From Planctomycetaceae bacterium (GTDB lineage: Bacteria > Planctomycetota > Planctomycetia > Pirellulales > Pirellulaceae), in the NCBI GenBank assembly GCA_002702965.1, contig PADE01000206.1, positions 16,490-25,402 on the forward strand: 8,913 nucleotides of DNA, written 5' to 3'. Below the pieces are notes generated by a model that saw only the letters and a list, made by a program, of their open reading frames with translations, searched no databases and was not told the DNA's origin. The translations under genes were made by a program, and so were the position numbers. Below, piece after piece: positions 1 to 7,951 of this stretch; position 1 is the first letter of the stretch, and each line of letters starts with the position of its first letter.

Positions 1-2199
1 AGCTTCCAGATGTGCCAGATGATAGGGATCGATGCCCGTACCTGGTTGCGCGACAAACTGGTCGATGTCATCGTGCCGGTGACCCGCGGCTACCTCGACA
101 TGAACGCCGATGTGCGCGGCTTCGTGGCCGCCGCCCAAGGAACCGACGTCCGCGTGGTGGGCGGTCTTTCCGACATCAAGGTGCGGCATTACACGGGCAA
201 CGCCTCGCCCCAGATGCTGCGCGCCGCGGCGGCCGGATACTGGCAACAGGGGGCGCAGGGGATCCACCTGTTCAATTTTGATTGCCACTGCAGTGGCGCC
301 GGCCGGGCGAGCCAGCCGGTGTTCAATGAATCCGAGCGACAGGTGCTGCATGAAATCGGTGAACCCCAGACACTGGCGGGCAAAGATAAACACTATTTTG
401 TGACCCGCGATATCGAAGGGGACACTCCCGCCGAAGGGGGTGAGATGCAATTACCGCTGGACCTCCTGGCGGCCCAGCAGCGGCCGCTGCGTTTCACGGT
501 CGGTGATGACATCGCCCGGTCCCGGCGCACCGGTTCGCTCGAGCAGCTCACCTTGAAAGTCACCTGGAGTGGCGATCGAGCGGCGGCCGCCGCCACACGA
601 CTGGTGCTCAACGGAAAACAGATCGCACTGCCCGCGACGAAAGGCATTTGGCAAATCGCCAATCCGCCGATTCTACGGGGCGCGAATCGGCTCGAACTGT
701 CGCGGCCTAGAGCGCCCGCCAAACTGCCCTTGCGCATCGAAGGCGTTGAGCTGGTCGTGGTGTACACCACCCCCGCTCCGATCGATGTCGGCTCGGCCAA
801 GCAATTGTTTATCGACGAGCGTTTTATCGACAGCAGCCAGGGGGTCGAGCTGGTCATGAACCCGCCGCGCCGCGACGGCGTCGCGCTGTTGAAAGCGGAC
901 CAACCCTGGGAGCAAGACGCCCACCTCTCCGTCTACTCAAGTGTGCTGCGCGAGAACGGCAAGACGCGGATCTGGTACGACCTGGTGCGACCCACCGGCG
1001 AGGGCCCCTATGACCACGAGCGCCGTGTCTGCTACGCCGAATCCGAGGACGGGCTGCACTTCGTGAAGCCCCACCTCGGTTTGCATGAGATCCAAGGTTC
1101 GAAAGCGAACAACGTGGTCCTGCCGGGTGTGATTGGCGGCTGTGCGGTATGGATCGATCCGAACGCGGACGCCGAACACCGCTACAAGACACAGGCCAAG
1201 GTCTATCCCAGCGCGCAATTTCACATGCACAGCTCCGCGGACGGACTGCGGTGGAAGCCGTTCGCCCGGCTCGACCCGGGTCCCGGCGGGTGGGACACGC
1301 AAAGTATCGTCTTTTGGGATCCGGCGATCGAGCGTTACGCACTGTATACCCGTTACTGGGTCCACCGAGCCGACCCGGCCAGACGCTACCGTACCGTTCG
1401 GCGGCTGGAGTCGGAGGATTTGCTCCACTGGGACCACCAGACGATCGTTATGCAGCCCGACGAACGCGACCTGGCAACCCACAAGACACCGACCGCTCAG
1501 CCTCCGGTCGACTACTACGGTGCGGATGTGTTTCGATACAGCGGTGCCGACGACGTCTACATTATGTTGGCTCAGGCGTTCTGGCATTGGTTTCAGCGAC
1601 CACCGACCAAGGGCCTCGGCCCTTCAAGCTTCGACGTCCGGCTGTCGGTCAGCCGTGACGGAAAGCACTTTCAACGAGTGGGTGATCGAAAAGCGTTTCT
1701 GCCGACCGGACCGGAGGGACGTTTCGACTCGCGATTCGCCTGGGCCCTGCCCGATCCGGTTCGCATGGGTGACCAGTTGTGGATTTACTACGCCGGTACC
1801 AATCGTGACCACGATAGCGTCGTTGACCCCACGGCGGGCGGTGAGCATTTGTCCGGGATTGGTCGGGCCGTGCTTCGGCTGGACGGGTTTGTCTCGGCAG
1901 ATGCCGGCGACGACGGCGGACAGATCACGACCCCGCCGATTCGTTTTGATGGTCGGCGCCTGGAGTTGAATGTCCAAACGAGCGGCGGGGGTTCGGTGGC
2001 CGTCGAGATCCTCGACGACCAGGGACAGCCGCTGGCCGCGCACTCGGTGGCGGACGCGGTTGCCATCAAGGGCGATTCCGTGCGAATGCCGGTCAGCTGG
2101 AAAACGGGTGACGACGTCAGTCGCTTAGCGGGGCGAACGTTGCGTCTCCGTTTTCACATGCGCGACTGCAAGTTGTACGCGTTTCAGTTCCGCAAATGA
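1..2199 (+). CDS. Multidomain glycoside-hydrolase-like protein: TIM-barrel end, beta-sandwich, beta-propeller, C-terminal sandwich (5' partial)
   Basis: The reading frame is open from base 1, so the ATG at 10 is internal and the gene begins outside the window. Its first residues (GIDARTWLRDKLVD) align with the end of the barrel encoded at 7952-8913 (GLDVRTWIDQGLVD). Numbering from the ATG at 10, residues 1-115 are the last strands of a GHL10-like TIM barrel, ending in GIHLFNFD. Residues 145-255 look like a beta-sandwich, with an LVLNGKQI-type strand. Residues 262-635 resemble a GH32/43-type five-bladed propeller, with repeated DGLHF, FWDP and YAESEDG elements. Residues 636-729 form a C-terminal sandwich ending LYAFQFRK. 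The propeller and last domain are paralogous to the next gene, which overlaps by four bases and is probably co-translated. The complete protein probably carries a signal peptide and acts outside the cytoplasm on a carbohydrate. Catalytic residues and substrate cannot be assigned. The reading frame is certain; the domain names rest on recognition by eye. Confidence 0.85.
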   Translation, partial: SFQMCQMIGIDARTWLRDKLVDVIVPVTRGYLDMNADVRGFVAAAQGTDVRVVGGLSDIKVRHYTGNASPQMLRAAAAGYWQQGAQGIHLFNFDCHCSGAGRASQPVFNESERQVLHEIGEPQTLAGKDKHYFVTRDIEGDTPAEGGEMQLPLDLLAAQQRPLRFTVGDDIARSRRTGSLEQLTLKVTWSGDRAAAAATRLVLNGKQIALPATKGIWQIANPPILRGANRLELSRPRAPAKLPLRIEGVELVVVYTTPAPIDVGSAKQLFIDERFIDSSQGVELVMNPPRRDGVALLKADQPWEQDAHLSVYSSVLRENGKTRIWYDLVRPTGEGPYDHERRVCYAESEDGLHFVKPHLGLHEIQGSKANNVVLPGVIGGCAVWIDPNADAEHRYKTQAKVYPSAQFHMHSSADGLRWKPFARLDPGPGGWDTQSIVFWDPAIERYALYTRYWVHRADPARRYRTVRRLESEDLLHWDHQTIVMQPDERDLATHKTPTAQPPVDYYGADVFRYSGADDVYIMLAQAFWHWFQRPPTKGLGPSSFDVRLSVSRDGKHFQRVGDRKAFLPTGPEGRFDSRFAWALPDPVRMGDQLWIYYAGTNRDHDSVVDPTAGGEHLSGIGRAVLRLDGFVSADAGDDGGQITTPPIRFDGRRLELNVQTSGGGSVAVEILDDQGQPLAAHSVADAVAIKGDSVRMPVSWKTGDDVSRLAGRTLRLRFHMRDCKLYAFQFRK

Positions 2200-3641
2200 T
2201 GTGGCGAATGGCCAGACAAGCTGAAGCAGTTGACTTCATGAGCACACCCCGGGCGCCCCTCTGCTCGGCGATGCTGGTGCTGTCGCTGTTCGTCACCCGG
2301 CCGGCGATTCCCGCGGAGCCACCGCCCGCCGCCCACATCGGATCGCGATTGGAACTGCTGGTCGACGACTGGTTGATCGACTCACGGCGCGACTTATCGT
2401 TCCAGCTGCATCGGCCGGTACGGGCCGAAACAGTCCTGCAGCCGGAACAGCCCTGGGAGGGTACCAATCTTGGACATGTGAGTATTCTTCGGGATGGTGA
2501 GCGCTATCGCATGTACTATCGCGGCTACCACAATCCTGGCTTCTCCTGGTCGGAGAACATCGTCACCTGCTATGCGGAAAGCCGTGACGGCATTCACTGG
2601 ATCAAGCCCAACTTGGGACTGGTCGAATGGGAGGGATCGAAAGACAACAACATCATCACCCAGGGTCAGCGGGGTGCGTACCTGACCCCTTTTCGGGACC
2701 CGCGTCCCGGCGTTCCCCAGGGGCAGCGCTACAAGTCCTTGGCGGGAAATCCCCCGCGTGCCATGATCTCGCCCGATGGCATCCATTGGTCTGTGTTACG
2801 GGAGCGGCCCGTGCTTCCGAAGCCACGATTTGGAATTTCTTTTTGGGATCCCCGGCGCAAGACGTTCCTGGCCTATGTACGCGCCTGGCGTCCCGACGGC
2901 AATGGCGGGCGACTGCGCAGCATTGCTCTGGCCACCTCGTCCGATTTTCTCGCCTGGGATGATCCGCAATTGCTCGACTTCGGTGCTGTGCCGGATGCAC
3001 ACCTTTATTGGAACACGGCACTGCCCTACTTTCGCGCACCCCATCTCTACTTGGGATTTCCTATGCGGCTGGTGGAATACCGCGACCCGGAAACCGGCGC
3101 GGTGCGGGATTGGACCGATGCGCTATTCATGGTCAGTCGGGATGGATTCCGCTTTCAGCAGTACCGTGAAGCGTTCGTGCGGCCCGGTCTGGACGCGCAC
3201 AATTGGCAACCGCACGTCAACATGCTGGCCTACGGAATCGTACCGACCGGCCCCAGTGAGATTTCCCTGTTCCTCACCAATGCGGCCGGCGGAAAGCGTC
3301 ATCTGCAACGGTTGACCCTACGTACCGATGGCTTCGTATCGCTTCGAGCTTCCGCGCGCGAAGGTGAATTTGTCACCAAACCGGTCATCTTCAGCGGCAC
3401 CCAGCTGTTGTTGAATGCTTCTACCAGCGCGATGGGACGGCTCCGCGTGGAACTGCAAACGGCCGACGGGAAACCGATTGCAGGCCACCAGCTCGACGAT
3501 TGCCGAGAGCTCGTCGGAGATTCCCTGGCGCTACGCGTGCGGTGGAAAAGGGGAGCCGACTTGAGCTCACTGGCGGGCCAGCCAGTGCGGCTGCGATTGC
3601 AAATGCGCGACGCCGATTTGTTCGCGCTGCAATTCCGGTAA
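2196..3641 (+). CDS. Secreted beta-propeller protein (GH32/43-like fold), paralogue of the upstream gene's C-terminal half
   Basis: This 481-residue protein has an N-terminal hydrophobic signal segment (SAMLVLSLFVT, then a likely cleavage after AIPA, near residue 40). A propeller follows (about 45-385) and then a beta-sandwich (about 390-481) ending LFALQFR. Shared elements with the upstream protein include LLVDDWLIDS versus LFIDERFIDS, QPWE, CYAESRDGIHW, GSKDNN, FWDP and a GDS...W...LAG..RLR tail, so the two are clear paralogues. The family is common in planctomycetes and usually annotated as hypothetical or GH32/43-like. The conserved Asp near the start of the propeller is where that superfamily places its nucleophile, but catalysis is not shown. 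The start is uncertain: ATG 2196 overlaps the upstream stop as ATGA and favours coupling, while ATG 2238 gives a tidier signal peptide (MSTPRAPLCS). Neither has a clear ribosome binding site. The gene ends 31 bases from the convergent lyase gene. Confidence 0.88.
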   Translation: MMWRMARQAEAVDFMSTPRAPLCSAMLVLSLFVTRPAIPAEPPPAAHIGSRLELLVDDWLIDSRRDLSFQLHRPVRAETVLQPEQPWEGTNLGHVSILRDGERYRMYYRGYHNPGFSWSENIVTCYAESRDGIHWIKPNLGLVEWEGSKDNNIITQGQRGAYLTPFRDPRPGVPQGQRYKSLAGNPPRAMISPDGIHWSVLRERPVLPKPRFGISFWDPRRKTFLAYVRAWRPDGNGGRLRSIALATSSDFLAWDDPQLLDFGAVPDAHLYWNTALPYFRAPHLYLGFPMRLVEYRDPETGAVRDWTDALFMVSRDGFRFQQYREAFVRPGLDAHNWQPHVNMLAYGIVPTGPSEISLFLTNAAGGKRHLQRLTLRTDGFVSLRASAREGEFVTKPVIFSGTQLLLNASTSAMGRLRVELQTADGKPIAGHQLDDCRELVGDSLALRVRWKRGADLSSLAGQPVRLRLQMRDADLFALQFR

Positions 3642-3651
3642 GCAAAGCCCG

Positions 3652-3681
3652 GAGCTTCAGGATCCCAGAGCTTCAAGATCC
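3652..3681. repeat. Two-copy 16-base-period direct repeat at the convergent gene ends
   Basis: GAGCTTCAGGATCC at 3652-3665 is followed by GAGCTTCAAGATCC at 3668-3681, matching at 13 of 14 bases. The lyase stop codon (3673-3675 on the minus strand) lies inside the second copy, so the last residues of the lyase are encoded by repeat sequence. No strong terminator hairpin is visible between the two convergent genes; only a 5-base GGATC/GATCC pairing with a 12-base loop can be drawn. A replication-slippage duplication is the simplest reading. Confidence 0.6.
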
Positions 3682-5061
3682 AGAATCACTGTTCGAGAGT
3701 GGCCGGTGTTGCCCGCGGCTAAGAGGTGTTTTGTGAGGATCGGTTCGGTTGAGGAACTCCTCGATATTGGTGTAGCCGTCCCGGTCCGGGTCCTCGCCGT
3801 GATCGGCCCGCTCGGGATCGAGCCCATGGATCCGTTCCCAATCCTGGGGCATGCCATCTCGATCGGCGTCGATGTCCCGATCGGAAGTCACCGTTTTGTA
3901 CTGCGGCCAGCCGCCCACTTCCTCGTGCGAATTGATGATCTTGCCCGTTCCCTTTTCGACCTGGTGCGCGATCCGCCTGTCGACCGGATCACGGTGGGGT
4001 AACACGGCGCCCGCCGATGCCAGGACCCGTCGATACGCGAGCCGGGCCGTGTCGGTTTCGACAGGCGCGGTGGGGAACGGGTTAGCGACGAGGCGGCCGC
4101 CGTGGAGTTGGACGTTGATCAACTCGTTGTCGGTAATGTCCACCTGCCGGTGCAGACGGTTCCCCCGGCTGTAGATGCTGGTCGTGTTACCCCCCGACAG
4201 GAACGCCGTCCGGGAATAGGCCGTTCGGGTGGAAGGGCCGGCCTTGAGGTAGTTGCCGACGTAGTTGATGTGGATCGTCCCCTCTCGCGGGGCGCCACCG
4301 TAACCGCACCAGGCCCGCCAGTTGTAGAACACATTGTTCCGGACATCGGCGTCGATCGAGTGACCAGGCCAACCGCCAACGCGCGGATTCCGTGTGCCGT
4401 TGTGGGCAAACAGGTTGTGGTGTAGCGTCACGGCGCCGTCCTTGCTGTCGACCGCAAAGCCCATGGAGTGATCGTACCAATCCAGTCCTTCGCTGATGAT
4501 ACACCACTGCACGGTCACGCGTTCCAATCGAGTACCGCTGCTCACCACCAGCGAGCAGACTTCGTCATTCCCCCAACTGAAGGAACAGTGGTCGAAGATC
4601 ACATTGTGCGAATTGACGACGCCCATCGAGTCAAACTCCTGGGATCCCTGTTTGCCACCGGGCCGAATGCGCAAGTGCCTGACGACGACGTCGTGAGTGT
4701 AGGTAACGCCGAGGCCCTTGTTCTTGAGGCAAATGCCGTCCCCGGGCGCGGTCTGTCCGGCGACCGTGATGTAGGGCGACCGGATATCGAGATGGGTCTT
4801 CAATTCGATGATGCCACCGACACGAAATACGACAATCCGCGGATGTCTGGCATCCAGCGCAGCGCGCAGGCTACCGGGCCCGGAGTCGTTGAGATTGGTA
4901 ACGAACAGGACCTTTCCGCCGCGGCCACCGACCGAAAACGCTCCGGCGCCCTCGGCGGTGGGAAACGACCGTGTCGGTTCTGCCGCCGCGCCGAGAGTGG
5001 AAATCGCTACCAGGGCGAAAGCCATCACCAGCATGTGGTCCATTCTGCCTCGCCATCTCAT
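3673..5061 (-). CDS. Secreted pectate lyase-like polysaccharide lyase family 1 protein with C-terminal calcium loops
   Basis: The 462-residue protein probably cleaves pectate or a related uronate polymer by beta-elimination outside the cytoplasm. The start at 5061 gives a signal peptide with a basic start (MRWRGR), a hydrophobic core and a likely cleavage after GAAA near residue 27; ATG 5043 or 5034 are alternatives. The mature part opens with FPTAEGAGAFSVGGRGG and NDSGPGSLRAAL, typical of right-handed parallel beta-helix lyases. VAGQTAPGDGI near residues 100-109 is a PL1 hallmark. FDHCSFSWGNDE (156-167) corresponds to the calcium-site strand. HHNLFAHNGTRNPR (214-227) carries the RxPR motif with the catalytic Arg. 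Two DxDxDG loops follow (DIDADRDG from 396, DPDRDG from 424, then NIEEFLN), resembling dockerin or thrombospondin-3 calcium loops. The last 20 or so residues (after NRTDP) look disordered and end in a short DNA repeat. The frame is open upstream to 5337, but that part does not resemble the family. Confidence 0.93.
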   Translation of the reverse strand: MRWRGRMDHMLVMAFALVAISTLGAAAEPTRSFPTAEGAGAFSVGGRGGKVLFVTNLNDSGPGSLRAALDARHPRIVVFRVGGIIELKTHLDIRSPYITVAGQTAPGDGICLKNKGLGVTYTHDVVVRHLRIRPGGKQGSQEFDSMGVVNSHNVIFDHCSFSWGNDEVCSLVVSSGTRLERVTVQWCIISEGLDWYDHSMGFAVDSKDGAVTLHHNLFAHNGTRNPRVGGWPGHSIDADVRNNVFYNWRAWCGYGGAPREGTIHINYVGNYLKAGPSTRTAYSRTAFLSGGNTTSIYSRGNRLHRQVDITDNELINVQLHGGRLVANPFPTAPVETDTARLAYRRVLASAGAVLPHRDPVDRRIAHQVEKGTGKIINSHEEVGGWPQYKTVTSDRDIDADRDGMPQDWERIHGLDPERADHGEDPDRDGYTNIEEFLNRTDPHKTPLSRGQHRPLSNSDSGS

Positions 5062-5259
5062 GTTCGCGACACTCGCTTCTGATGGTGGATCCTCAATCTG
5101 CTCTGCGCCTGCAAGAGCCCTTTCCCAGTCCGAATCATGTTTTATCAGCAAGCGTGTGGCGGTCCCACAGCGGGAGGCGTGATGGTCTGTTCCTGCGGCG
5201 ACGAGACTCGGTTGTCGTCCGTCCCAAACGGGGTCGGGGATCGTCTGGCAGGCGCGATG

Positions 5260-5274
5260 CTCAGCGGCGCTGAG
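5260..5274. promoter_or_regulatory. Perfect inverted repeat, candidate operator or RNA hairpin
   Basis: CTCAGCG-G-CGCTGAG is a perfect 7-base inverted repeat around one central base. It lies about 200 bases upstream of the lyase start and about 90 bases beyond the secA stop, both genes being on the minus strand. It could be a binding site for a dimeric regulator of the lyase, or a weak hairpin at the end of the secA transcript. There is no T-run after it, so an intrinsic terminator is unlikely. A chance palindrome cannot be excluded. Confidence 0.3.
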
Positions 5275-5300
5275 AACCGGTGTCGCGCTTCCTAATCTCG

Positions 5301-5327
5301 CGGCGCCCGATGTCACGGCGCCCGATG
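5301..5327. repeat. Two-copy 15-base-period direct repeat
   Basis: CGGCGCCCGATG occurs at 5301-5312 and again at 5316-5327, identical over 12 bases and separated by TCA. It lies in the gene-free stretch, 35 bases beyond the secA stop. The function is unknown; slippage duplication is the simplest explanation. Confidence 0.55.
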
Positions 5328-5361
5328 GCCGCGTCACAATGTACCCGAGTCACATGACAAC

Positions 5362-7692
5362 TCACCCTCGCGACAACATGCGTTTCACACTACGGGCGAG
5401 TCGATCGAACACATCGCCCACCGGGTGGTCGGTGATCATGTACGTCCAGGTGGCAGACGGCCCGAGTAGTTGTTCGTGTTCCAGGTCCAGCCCATTGGCC
5501 GTCACTTCGGTTGCGTTGAACCTGGCGATGATCCCCTCGTCGATACGGAGCAACATCTCGCGGTAGGCCTTGCTGGCTCGCTTTTGGTATTCGAAGAAAG
5601 GGTCCAGGCCGCCCAGGCTGAACAGGTGAATCGACTCCCGCACTTCGGCCATCTGTTCCAGATGATCGGCCCAGCATCGATCGATTTGCCACACCGCGAT
5701 TTGTCGCTCGACGCGGCGCAACGTTGCTTCGCCAAATTGCTGTGCCAGGTCCCGGTAACGCAGTCGAGCACGTTCGGGCAGAATGAAAGCAGACGGTTGA
5801 TCGAGCAGATAGTTTCGTTTCCGGTGAACGATCCTCTGCCGCTGATTCTCCATTACCTCCGAGTATTTACGCAGCGTGCGACGAATTTCGAAGCACTCAC
5901 CTTCGACGACACGCTGGATGTGGGCCACTTTTTTGCTGACCTGCGGATCGGCGATCGGCTCCCGATCAGACCGATCGATCAGAAAACCACGCAGCGTGTC
6001 CGCGATTCCGAACCGACGTAACAGATCGTCTTCCAGGCTGACTAGAAATCGAGTGCGACCCGGATCACCTTGCCGCGCCGAGCGGCCGCGCAATTGGTTG
6101 TCGATGCGCCGACTCTCATGGCGATTCGTTCCGATCACGAACAGACCGCCCAAGGCCTGGACGCGACTCCGGTCTCGCTCGTCGTGACCACCGAGTTTGA
6201 TGTCGGTTCCCCGACCGGCCATGTTTGTGGATATTGTCACCGAACCGAACGTCCCGGCTTCGGCGATGATGTGTGCCTCCTGGTGGTCGTTTTTTGCGTT
6301 CAATACCTGAAGCGGTGTCCCGCTCGCGCGCAGACGTTCGACGAGCAGATCGGATTCTTCCACGTTGACGGTGCCGACGAGCACGGGTTGTCCTGCGTCG
6401 TGCATTTGCTGTACCAGCCGTGTGACCTCCGCGAACTTCGCGTCGCGTGTTGCGTAGATTAAATCCGGTTGATCCTCGCGAACGCACGCCGCGTGTGTCG
6501 GCAAGACCACGACGCGCAGGCCGTAGAACTCATGGAATTCCTCGGCCGCCTGTTCGGCGGTGCCGGTCATACCACTCAACTTGTCGTACAAATCAACAAA
6601 ATGCTGCAGCGTGATCGAGCCCAGGATCTTGCCGGGGCGCTGGATGGGTTGCCGCTCTTTGGCCTCGACCGCCGCGTGCAGCCCGTACGGCCACCGTCGG
6701 TTGTGTGCGACTCGACCAGTCAGTTCATCCAGCAGTAACACTTCTCCATCGCGCACGATGTAGTCGATATCGCGCCGCAACAGGCACTCTGCGTGCAACG
6801 CCTGGTTCAATCGAGTCAGCAGCGGCAATTGGTTTTCATCGTGCAGGTCCCCGCAAGCGAGTTGCCGCTCCAAGTGATCCAGACCGGCGGTGGTGAAATG
6901 CACATTCCGGGCCCGCGCGCCAATTTCATAGTGCACATCGCGCTGCAATTCGCCCACGATGTCGGCGAGTACGCTCACATCGATGGCCGGCTCTGGTGTA
7001 TCGCCGGCAATCACCAGGGGCACGCGCGCTTCGTCGATCAGGATAGAATCCGCTTCATCGATGATTGCGCAATGGTGGTTTCGATGTACCCAGCTGTCGG
7101 CATCCGGGGCGAGTTGATCGCGGAGATAGTCAAACCCGGCTTCTTTAGCGGTGACGTACGTGATGTCACAGTCGTACGCGGCGCGACGTTCGCGGGGGGA
7201 CATCGACTGCACGACACAACCGACGGTCAGGCCGAGAAAGTCAAACAGCGGCCCCATCCAGTCCGCGTCCCGGCGCGCCAGATAGTCGTTGAACGTCAGG
7301 ATGTGGACGCCGCGTCCGGTCAATCCGTCGAGAAATGCCGGTGCGACCGCGGCCAGTGTTTTTCCCTCACCCGTTTGCATCTGCACCACTTTGCCCCGGT
7401 GCAAGGCGACGCCCGCCATCAGCTGTTCGTCGTAGGGCCGCTGGCCGAGGACTCGCCCGGCCGCTGCGCGCACCAGCGCGAACGCCAGGGGGAGGCAGCT
7501 TTCAGTGCTGTTACCCGCGGAGAGTTGTTGGCGCACCTGGGATACGGCGTTGCACAGACGATCGTCCGTATATCGCACTAACTCCGCGTCGTGACGTACG
7601 ATCCGGGTGAGCAATCGCTGGTACGGCCGCAGGCGAATTTCGATCGCCCCGCCGCGCAGACGCTGGAGTGCTTGACCGGCTTTGCGCAACAT
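5362..7692 (-). CDS. secA: Accessory SecA-type preprotein translocase ATPase, short and divergent
   Basis: The 776-residue protein is a SecA-family cytoplasmic motor that drives proteins through SecYEG. In order it shows Walker A QTGEGKT (106-112), the family motif TFNDYLARRDADWMGP (133-148), DEADSILIDEAR (212-223, Walker B), a preprotein cross-linking region to about 380 ending in KLSGMTGTA, the second motor domain with NMAGRGTDIKLGG (490-502) and LRGRSARQGDPG (534-545), then a helical scaffold with IDRCWADHLEQM. It is shorter than E. coli SecA (901 residues), ends at KRMLSRG and lacks the C-terminal CxC...CH zinc motif. The loop equivalent to E. coli HLRGYAQKDP reads HLFSLGGLDP, so the finger-tip Tyr is replaced by Leu, and GRSGRQG is GRSARQG. 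These changes fit an accessory SecA rather than the essential copy. Start 7692 was chosen because MLRKAGQALQRL matches usual SecA N-termini; ATG 7722 and 7893 are possible. No clear ribosome binding site is seen. The client proteins are unknown. Confidence 0.93.
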   Translation of the reverse strand: MLRKAGQALQRLRGGAIEIRLRPYQRLLTRIVRHDAELVRYTDDRLCNAVSQVRQQLSAGNSTESCLPLAFALVRAAAGRVLGQRPYDEQLMAGVALHRGKVVQMQTGEGKTLAAVAPAFLDGLTGRGVHILTFNDYLARRDADWMGPLFDFLGLTVGCVVQSMSPRERRAAYDCDITYVTAKEAGFDYLRDQLAPDADSWVHRNHHCAIIDEADSILIDEARVPLVIAGDTPEPAIDVSVLADIVGELQRDVHYEIGARARNVHFTTAGLDHLERQLACGDLHDENQLPLLTRLNQALHAECLLRRDIDYIVRDGEVLLLDELTGRVAHNRRWPYGLHAAVEAKERQPIQRPGKILGSITLQHFVDLYDKLSGMTGTAEQAAEEFHEFYGLRVVVLPTHAACVREDQPDLIYATRDAKFAEVTRLVQQMHDAGQPVLVGTVNVEESDLLVERLRASGTPLQVLNAKNDHQEAHIIAEAGTFGSVTISTNMAGRGTDIKLGGHDERDRSRVQALGGLFVIGTNRHESRRIDNQLRGRSARQGDPGRTRFLVSLEDDLLRRFGIADTLRGFLIDRSDREPIADPQVSKKVAHIQRVVEGECFEIRRTLRKYSEVMENQRQRIVHRKRNYLLDQPSAFILPERARLRYRDLAQQFGEATLRRVERQIAVWQIDRCWADHLEQMAEVRESIHLFSLGGLDPFFEYQKRASKAYREMLLRIDEGIIARFNATEVTANGLDLEHEQLLGPSATWTYMITDHPVGDVFDRLARSVKRMLSRG

Positions 7693-7951
7693 GGTTGGGA
7701 GACCGCTGCTGGAGCACCGCATCCTGGCAAAACACCCATCATACCCGGGATCACGATTGCCTCGGGCATCTTGTGGGAAACGCCCGCGAAACCCGTGCGG
7801 AGGATGCACCGCGCTGCTGCGGACCCTGTCGGTTGCTCCACGTGTCGCTGGCCGCACACGGCAGTGGAAAAAACGTGCCGGATTCCAACACACATGCTGC
7901 GACCGGTTCTATATTGGTGTGGCTCAGATAAACGAACCGAAGGGGTCACAC
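7693..7951. promoter_or_regulatory. Divergent intergenic region between secA and the TIM-barrel gene
   Basis: This 259-base region must carry the promoters for both divergent genes. An AT-rich TATATT at 7910-7915 lies about 37 bases before the downstream start and could be a -10 element for the plus-strand gene, but no well-spaced -35 was found. A bulged hairpin can be drawn at 7837-7868: TCCAC pairs with GTGGA and GTGT with ACAC, with a 10-base loop and a 4-base bulge. It also contains CACGTG at 7839-7844. The minus-strand frame is open through most of the region (to 7893) but reads unlike any SecA N-terminus. Confidence 0.45.

Larger units (their letters stand above)
5062..5361. other. Gene-free 300-base region upstream of the lyase and downstream of secA
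   Basis: No convincing gene lies here. The lyase frame stays open on the minus strand back to an ATG at 5337, but the translated stretch lacks a signal peptide or any family resemblance and sits before a good signal peptide. The region should hold the lyase promoter and the end of the secA transcript. No confident -35/-10 pair was found. It contains a perfect palindrome at 5260-5274 and a direct repeat at 5301-5327, listed separately. Confidence 0.6.

Noticed and set aside
937..1587. Minus-strand open frame of 216 codons opposite the left-edge gene
   Set aside because: It lies wholly antisense to the propeller-coding region, whose frame is supported by homology to the next gene. It has no recognisable domain.
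5062..5337. N-terminal extension of the lyase frame by 92 codons
   Set aside because: A good signal peptide begins at 5061. The extension would bury it and resembles no known domain.
6793..7581. Long plus-strand open frame of 262 codons opposite secA
   Set aside because: It is antisense to the conserved motor core of SecA (Walker A and B region). Open antisense frames are expected in GC-rich conserved genes, and the translation resembles no family.
7693..7893. N-terminal extension of the SecA frame by 67 codons
   Set aside because: The extra residues are Arg- and Pro-rich and unlike any SecA start, while the ATG at 7692 gives a typical SecA N-terminus.
7883..7915. Sigma-70-type promoter TTCCAA...TATATT
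   Set aside because: The spacer would be 21 bases, too long, and the -35 match is poor. The TATATT is only mentioned as a possible -10.
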